DNA of 10,049 nucleotides, taken from NCBI GenBank assembly GCA_945835085.1, contig CAMAIG010000029.1, forward strand, positions 1 through 10,049, read 5' to 3'. The stretch's first letter is position 1. Every line of letters begins with the position of its first letter. Below are positions 7,204-10,049 of this stretch, one piece after another. The notes below the pieces were generated by a model. It did not search any database. It had not been told where the DNA came from and saw nothing but the letters and a program-made list of their open reading frames with translations. Position numbers and translations under genes: made by a program. The DNA comes from an uncultured Ruminococcus sp. (GTDB taxonomy: Bacteria > Bacillota > Clostridia > Oscillospirales > Ruminococcaceae).

Positions 7204-7596
7204 ATGAAGCAGACGTTAAAGATAGCTTCTGTGCTTTGCGGAGTTCTGACCATAGCGGCGCTGATAACGGGCATTCGTGCTCTCACGGGCAATGGTTATT
7301 TCTTCGGGCTTGCGCTGTTTTCAATGGTGCGCCACGGCACTGTAATGGGATTTTTCGGAAATCTTGTTGAGATCGCATTTACCTGCGGCGGCTTCGGAGC
7401 CATGACTTATTATGGTCTTACCGCTTTCTCAAATACCCATTCAAGGAAGATGGCGTTTATCTGGGGTTGTGTGATGTCGGTGCTGTGCATTATCTCCATG
7501 TTTTTCAGCATGGCGGCAGGCTCATTTAATCTCGGTGATTTTATTGTGCTGGCGCTTCCCATGGTATACACCTTTGCAGTTTTCAGAATTTCATAA
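7204..7596 (+). CDS. Small four-helix membrane protein, unknown function
   Basis: The 130-residue product consists almost wholly of hydrophobic segments at about 6-26, 49-73, 82-103 and 110-127, with short loops and a Lys-containing N terminus. No catalytic or transport motif is visible and I cannot name a family. It is the last gene of the + strand unit, starting 18 nt after the preceding stop. AAGGA overlaps that stop and lies 15 nt from the ATG, farther than ideal, so translation may depend on coupling to the upstream gene. No other in-frame start exists between the stop at 7183-7185 and the ATG at 7204. Like its neighbour it may help organise the membrane around the bactofilin, but only the context suggests this. 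Confidence 0.75.
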   Translation: MKQTLKIASVLCGVLTIAALITGIRALTGNGYFFGLALFSMVRHGTVMGFFGNLVEIAFTCGGFGAMTYYGLTAFSNTHSRKMAFIWGCVMSVLCIISMFFSMAAGSFNLGDFIVLALPMVYTFAVFRIS

Positions 7597-7601
7597 ATAT
7601 A

Positions 7602-7631
7602 AAAACCGTGCCCTCATGAACAGGACACGGT
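7602..7631. repeat. 30-bp direct repeat, copy 1: terminator hairpin
   Basis: This block is identical to 7762-7791 and begins exactly 160 bp earlier. It contains a 10-bp dyad (7605-7631) with one A-C mismatch on the + strand, which becomes a G-U pair on the - strand. On the + strand it is followed by CAGCGGG rather than a T-run, so it should not terminate the genes upstream. On the - strand TTTTTATATTT follows, so it should end transcripts coming through the repeat copy at 7631-7723. Confidence 0.85.
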
Positions 7632-7723
7632 CAGCGGGTCGCTGAAGCCAACTCGTTGGTGCAATAGCAAAAAAACTTTTATTTTGTGGCTCGGTAACGT
7701 ATGTATTGAAGCCAAATTTTGCA
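7631..7723 (-). repeat. 93-nt structured dispersed repeat, copy B
   Basis: Read on the - strand this is the second copy of the element at 85-177. It keeps GTTACCGAGCC and CCAACGAGTTGGCT intact and has the same length. Its last hairpin is TCAGCG-ACC-CGCTGA (7645-7631); relative to copy A the two outermost base pairs are exchanged and still pair. The hairpin is followed at once by the - strand terminator in 7605-7631, so a short transcript with a defined 3' end is conceivable. It lies inside the 130-bp insert between the two terminator copies. Confidence 0.75.
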
Positions 7724-7761
7724 AAGAATATTAATGCAGTACACAATATTATAGCTAAACT

Positions 7762-7791
7762 AAAACCGTGCCCTCATGAACAGGACACGGT
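7762..7791. repeat. 30-bp direct repeat, copy 2
   Basis: This block is identical to 7602-7631. The stretch between the copies (7632-7761) is 130 bp and carries most of the 93-nt repeat on the opposite strand. The arrangement resembles either a long target duplication or a site-specific insertion at a terminator. Confidence 0.85.
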
Positions 7792-7796
7792 TTTTT
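7765..7796. terminator. Bidirectional intrinsic terminator between convergent genes
   Basis: ACCGTGCCCT and AGGACACGGT form a 10-bp stem with a 7-nt loop (7765-7791). On the + strand a run of six T (7791-7796) follows and should end the bactofilin operon. On the - strand TTTTAG follows and should end def. The T-run overlaps the def stop codon (7795-7797). Confidence 0.85.
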
Positions 7797-8208
7797 ATAT
7801 TATTTTTCCGTCAAAATGGTCGATCTCATGCTGGATTATCTGTGCGTCAAAGCCCGAAAAGCTTTTGATGCGCTTTTTCATATGCTCGTCCGTATATTCC
7901 ACGGTGATGCTTTCAAAACGCTCTGTCTGACGTGTGCCTGTGAGGGACAGGCAGCCTTCCTCTGCGGTGTAGGTCTTTTTTGAATGTCCCGTTATAACGG
8001 GATTGAGCATGACCACATATCTGCCCGAGAGATTTGCCGCAAGTATTCGCTTTCTCACGCCTATCATATTTGCAGCCATGCCCACACAGCCCGATGCGTT
8101 GGCTTTCAGGGTATCAAGCAGGTCCTTTGCGGAGTCAAGATCGTTTTTATCCGCCGCCTCCGAGGGCTGCTTTAAAAATATAACGTCCTTCATTATTTCC
8201 TTTACCAT
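7795..8208 (-). CDS. def: Short peptide deformylase with atypical motif I
   Basis: Peptide deformylase is a cytoplasmic metallohydrolase that removes the formyl group from the N-terminal Met of new proteins. The 137-residue product has motif 2 EEGCLS with metal ligand Cys86 and motif 3 HEIDH (127-131) with both metal His residues and catalytic Glu128. Motif I, normally GxGxAAxQ, reads CVGMAANM (41-48): the conserved Gln is Met48 and the first Gly is Cys41. The protein ends six residues after motif 3, so the C-terminal helix of standard enzymes of about 150-190 residues is missing. An ATG at 8220 is in frame, but GGAGG (8214-8218) overlaps it and lies 5 nt before the ATG at 8208, so the latter is chosen. 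It may be a secondary deformylase. The MITE-like element ends 39 nt upstream of the start. Confidence 0.85.
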   Translation of the reverse strand: MVKEIMKDVIFLKQPSEAADKNDLDSAKDLLDTLKANASGCVGMAANMIGVRKRILAANLSGRYVVMLNPVITGHSKKTYTAEEGCLSLTGTRQTERFESITVEYTDEHMKKRIKSFSGFDAQIIQHEIDHFDGKII

Positions 8209-8213
8209 ATTAT

Positions 8214-8218
8214 CCTCC
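8214..8218 (-). promoter_or_regulatory. Shine-Dalgarno site deciding the def start
   Basis: GGAGG on the - strand lies 5 nt before the ATG at 8208-8206. It overlaps the upstream in-frame ATG at 8220-8218, which therefore is unlikely to be used. Confidence 0.75.
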
Positions 8219-8246
8219 ATTGGTTGATCTATCGGCTATATGTATA

Positions 8247-8407
8247 ATACTAATCACCATTTAACCTATGGACAAAATACGGTGTCTATAATACGCCCAT
8301 TCGTCGTCAAGCTCCCTTGCCGGGCGCAAGCCCGCCTGCGGTCGTTTTCCTAGACTGAGCGCATTCTATCCACCGTCTTTATCCATAGAACAAATGGTTA
8401 TTAGTAT
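8247..8407. mobile_element. 161-bp MITE-like inverted-repeat element
   Basis: The ends form long imperfect terminal inverted repeats: 8247-8284 against the complement of 8371-8407 matches at about 31 of 38 positions, including ATACTAAT, ACCATTT, TATGGA and ACGGTG. Weaker complementarity continues inward and ends at a perfect hairpin CGGGC-GCAA-GCCCG (8321-8334), whose GNRA-type loop sits at the exact midpoint of the element. Nearly the whole element can fold into one long hairpin. It encodes nothing. A target duplication is not clear; flanking AT dinucleotides are possible if the ends are ACTAAT and ATTAGT. It sits between the murA terminator and the def start. A mobile non-autonomous element is the best guess; a structured RNA leader of def is the alternative. 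Confidence 0.75.
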
Positions 8408-8408
8408 A

Positions 8409-8442
8409 AAAAATCGTATCGGGACAGCCCAATACGATTTTT
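8409..8442 (-). terminator. murA intrinsic terminator
   Basis: Positions 8409-8419 and 8432-8442 form an 11-bp A/T-flanked stem with a nested GGG-ACAG-CCC hairpin inside. On the - strand it ends in a run of six T (8413-8408), 12 nt after the murA stop. The T-run touches the border of the MITE-like element. Confidence 0.88.
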
Positions 8443-8454
8443 GTTATTATATGA

Positions 8455-9741
8455 TTAAAGTGCGACCTTTCTCACGGAATTTCCGGGAACGGTCTTTTTT
8501 GTGATGTCGGCGCCCAGGGCTCTGAGCTTGTTCTCGATATCCTCATATCCACGCTCAATGTGGTAAATATCGTCTATTTCGGTCACACCGCTGGCGGCAA
8601 GACCTGCGATTATCAGTGCCGCACCTGCTCTGAGGTCGGGAGCGGTAACGGGTGCCCCCAGGAACTTTCCTACGCCCTCGATAACTGCGACCCTTCCCTC
8701 AACGGAAATGTCGGCGCCCATTCTTCTAAGCTCGTCCACATATCTGAAACGGTTGTTGAAAATCTCGTCCGTAACTATGCTTGTACCCTCTGCAAGGCAG
8801 AGAAGTGTGGATATCTGAGGCTGCATATCTGTGGGAAATCCGGGGTGGGGCATTGTCTTGATGCTGGTCTTAACAAGAGGACCGTCAACGGAAATGCGCA
8901 CGCTGTCATCAAATTCCTCAACATTTACGCCTATTTTCGCAAGCTTTGCGGTAATGGATTCAAGGTGCTTGGGGATAACATTCTTGATAAGCACATTGCC
9001 CCTTGTAGCGGCTGCTGCTACCATGTATGTTCCTGCCTCAATCTGATCGGGGATAATGGCATAGCTTGTGCCCTTAAGATTCTTAACGCCTCTGACCTTA
9101 ATAACGTCGGTTCCTGCACCCATGATGTCAGCGCCCATGGAATTGAGGAAGTTTGCAAGATCGACTATATGAGGCTCCTTTGCGGCATTTTCGATAACGG
9201 TAAGACCCGTTGCCTTGACAGCTGCGAGCATTGCGTTGATAGTTGCGCCCACGGTTATCTTATCAAAATATATCTGAGAGCCGATAAGTGAATCGGCACA
9301 GATGTCTATCATGCCGTTTTCAAGAGTGCAGACAGCACCAAGAGCGGAAAACGCTTTCAGATGCTGGTCAATGGGACGGTCGCCAAGATAGCAGCCTCCG
9401 GGCATTGATACTCTTGCTCTGCCGAATTTGCCGAGAAGAGTTCCCAGGAAATAATAGGAAGCTCTCATGTGGCGTGCAAGCTCATAAGGAACCACGGGAT
9501 CCTTTATGCCTGTAGCGTCTATCCGATAAACGCCCTTATCAAGCTGCTTTATCTCCGCACCCATTTCGTAGAGTATACGGAGTGAAATGGAAACGTCGCT
9601 GATATTAGGTATGTTTTCAAGCACACAGGGACCGTCTGCAAGGATAACTGCGGGGATTATAGCAACAACAGCGTTCTTTGCACCGCTTATTGTGACCTCG
9701 CCCTCAAGACGCCTGCCGCCTTTTATAATAAACTTTTCCAA
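8455..9741 (-). CDS. murA: UDP-N-acetylglucosamine 1-carboxyvinyltransferase
   Basis: MurA catalyses the first committed step of peptidoglycan synthesis, transferring enolpyruvate from phosphoenolpyruvate to UDP-GlcNAc in the cytoplasm. The 428-residue product has the usual length and all key residues: Lys22-Asn23 in SGAKNAVV, catalytic Cys117 in PGGCYLGDRPID (the fosfomycin target; E. coli Cys115), PDQIEAGT (231-238), and Asp305 in PGFPTDMQPQ. The start is taken as TTG at 9741, because GGGAG lies 9 nt upstream and family members begin with the equivalent of MEKFIIKGG. The reading frame stays open to an ATG at 9819, which would add 26 basic, hydrophobic residues, but that codon has no ribosome binding site. 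Many Firmicutes carry two MurA paralogues; which one this is cannot be decided here. It is transcribed alone, with its own terminator. Confidence 0.95.
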   Translation of the reverse strand: MEKFIIKGGRRLEGEVTISGAKNAVVAIIPAVILADGPCVLENIPNISDVSISLRILYEMGAEIKQLDKGVYRIDATGIKDPVVPYELARHMRASYYFLGTLLGKFGRARVSMPGGCYLGDRPIDQHLKAFSALGAVCTLENGMIDICADSLIGSQIYFDKITVGATINAMLAAVKATGLTVIENAAKEPHIVDLANFLNSMGADIMGAGTDVIKVRGVKNLKGTSYAIIPDQIEAGTYMVAAAATRGNVLIKNVIPKHLESITAKLAKIGVNVEEFDDSVRISVDGPLVKTSIKTMPHPGFPTDMQPQISTLLCLAEGTSIVTDEIFNNRFRYVDELRRMGADISVEGRVAVIEGVGKFLGAPVTAPDLRAGAALIIAGLAASGVTEIDDIYHIERGYEDIENKLRALGADITKKTVPGNSVRKVAL

Positions 9742-9750
9742 AATAAAACT

Positions 9751-9755
9751 CTCCC
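9751..9755 (-). promoter_or_regulatory. Shine-Dalgarno site deciding the murA TTG start
   Basis: GGGAG on the - strand, continuing AGT, lies 9 nt before the TTG at 9741-9739. It supports this codon over the in-frame ATG at 9819. Confidence 0.7.
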
Positions 9756-9899
9756 GGAAAAATAATTTGCTCGGAATATATGGCAGATATACCCGCCTCA
9801 GTCTGCCGAAAAAGACCATTTTGAATAAGGACTAAGCATATATTCTATGAGAAACGGCTTCAACGACACGCTGATTAAATGGTTTTTTCAGCACTATTT

Positions 9900-9908
9900 A
9901 TTATATCA
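9900..9908 (-). promoter_or_regulatory. Extended -10 promoter of murA
   Basis: On the - strand TGA-TATAAT gives a perfect -10 box (9905-9900) with the extended TG motif. The -35 position 17 bp upstream reads TTTTAA, a weak match. The predicted start near 9893 gives a leader of about 150 nt that includes the unused in-frame ATG at 9819. Confidence 0.6.
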
Positions 9909-10049
9909 CATTACATTTCAAATTAAAAGCATTTTTGAGTAATAATTTTGACGGAATTTACGGGCACATAAAAGAATTAAATGGCAATGTGTACAAAAAA
10001 TGAGCAATGTGACTTTTTTCACGGAAACAAAACTATGTTTGCTGTAACC
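9909..10049. other. Intergenic region upstream of murA with short repeats
   Basis: No gene is visible here. The octamer GCAATGTG occurs at 9984-9991 and 10004-10011, spaced exactly 20 bp, and an inverted 7-of-8 match lies at 9907-9914 beside the murA -10 box. GTGA and TCAC flank a six-base spacer at 10009-10022. Positions 10006-10029 resemble the region 184-210 upstream of clpC. The window ends before any following gene, so these could belong to a divergent promoter. Confidence 0.4.

Noticed and set aside
7602..7791. CRISPR-like array or attachment sites based on the 30-bp direct repeats
   Set aside because: There are only two copies with a 130-bp spacing, each shaped like an intrinsic terminator, and no cas or integrase gene. 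A CRISPR array is excluded; an att-like origin is kept only as a minor alternative.
7706..7930. 74-codon + strand ORF across the repeat and the def 3' end
   Set aside because: It crosses a terminator and runs antisense to def, with no ribosome site.
8560..9291. 243-codon + strand open frame opposite murA
   Set aside because: It is antisense to a clear murA with all catalytic residues, is Cys/His-rich without a recognisable domain, and has no ribosome site. It reflects murA codon bias.

Overview
The window looks like chromosomal DNA of an anaerobic Firmicute, most likely a Ruminococcus-type member of the Clostridia (Oscillospiraceae). This rests on moderate GC with strong GGAGG-type ribosome binding sites, TTG starts, a ClpC-type ATPase, a GtrB/CsbB-like glycosyltransferase, a bactofilin next to a wall deacetylase, and a short Clostridia-style peptide deformylase. 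The genus is an inference. I see no rRNA, tRNA, CRISPR array, phage gene or transposase.

Layout. Positions 1-257 are non-coding and hold the first copy of a 93-nt structured repeat and a dyad in front of a clpC-like gene (258-2594, +). A consensus sigma-A promoter (2644-2672) then drives a membrane-anchored glycosyltransferase (2705-3670, +). A second good promoter (3717-3745) starts a compact four-gene unit on the + strand: polysaccharide deacetylase (3820-4956), bactofilin (4991-5917), a 405-residue protein with a disordered acidic/proline tail and four membrane segments (5968-7185), and a 130-residue four-helix membrane protein (7204-7596). It probably acts in localised cell-wall remodelling, with the bactofilin polymer as scaffold, the deacetylase outside the membrane and the two membrane proteins as possible anchors. 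Convergent to it on the - strand are murA (8455-9741) and then def (7795-8208).

The intergenic DNA is the most unusual part. (1) A 93-nt element at 85-177 (+) recurs at 7631-7723 (-), about 79% identical, with two compensated base-pair changes in its terminal hairpin. This suggests selection on a folded nucleic acid. (2) The second copy lies in a 130-bp insert between two identical 30-bp copies of a terminator hairpin. (3) A 161-bp MITE-like element at 8247-8407, with about 38-bp terminal inverted repeats and a GCAA-capped hairpin at its exact centre, abuts the murA terminator and sits just upstream of def. (4) A roughly 25-nt motif upstream of clpC recurs at the right edge of the window.

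The genes are mostly ordinary core functions with some individual oddities: ClpC without most of its middle domain, a deformylase with Met in place of the motif-I Gln, and a deacetylase with degenerate motifs 3 and 4.
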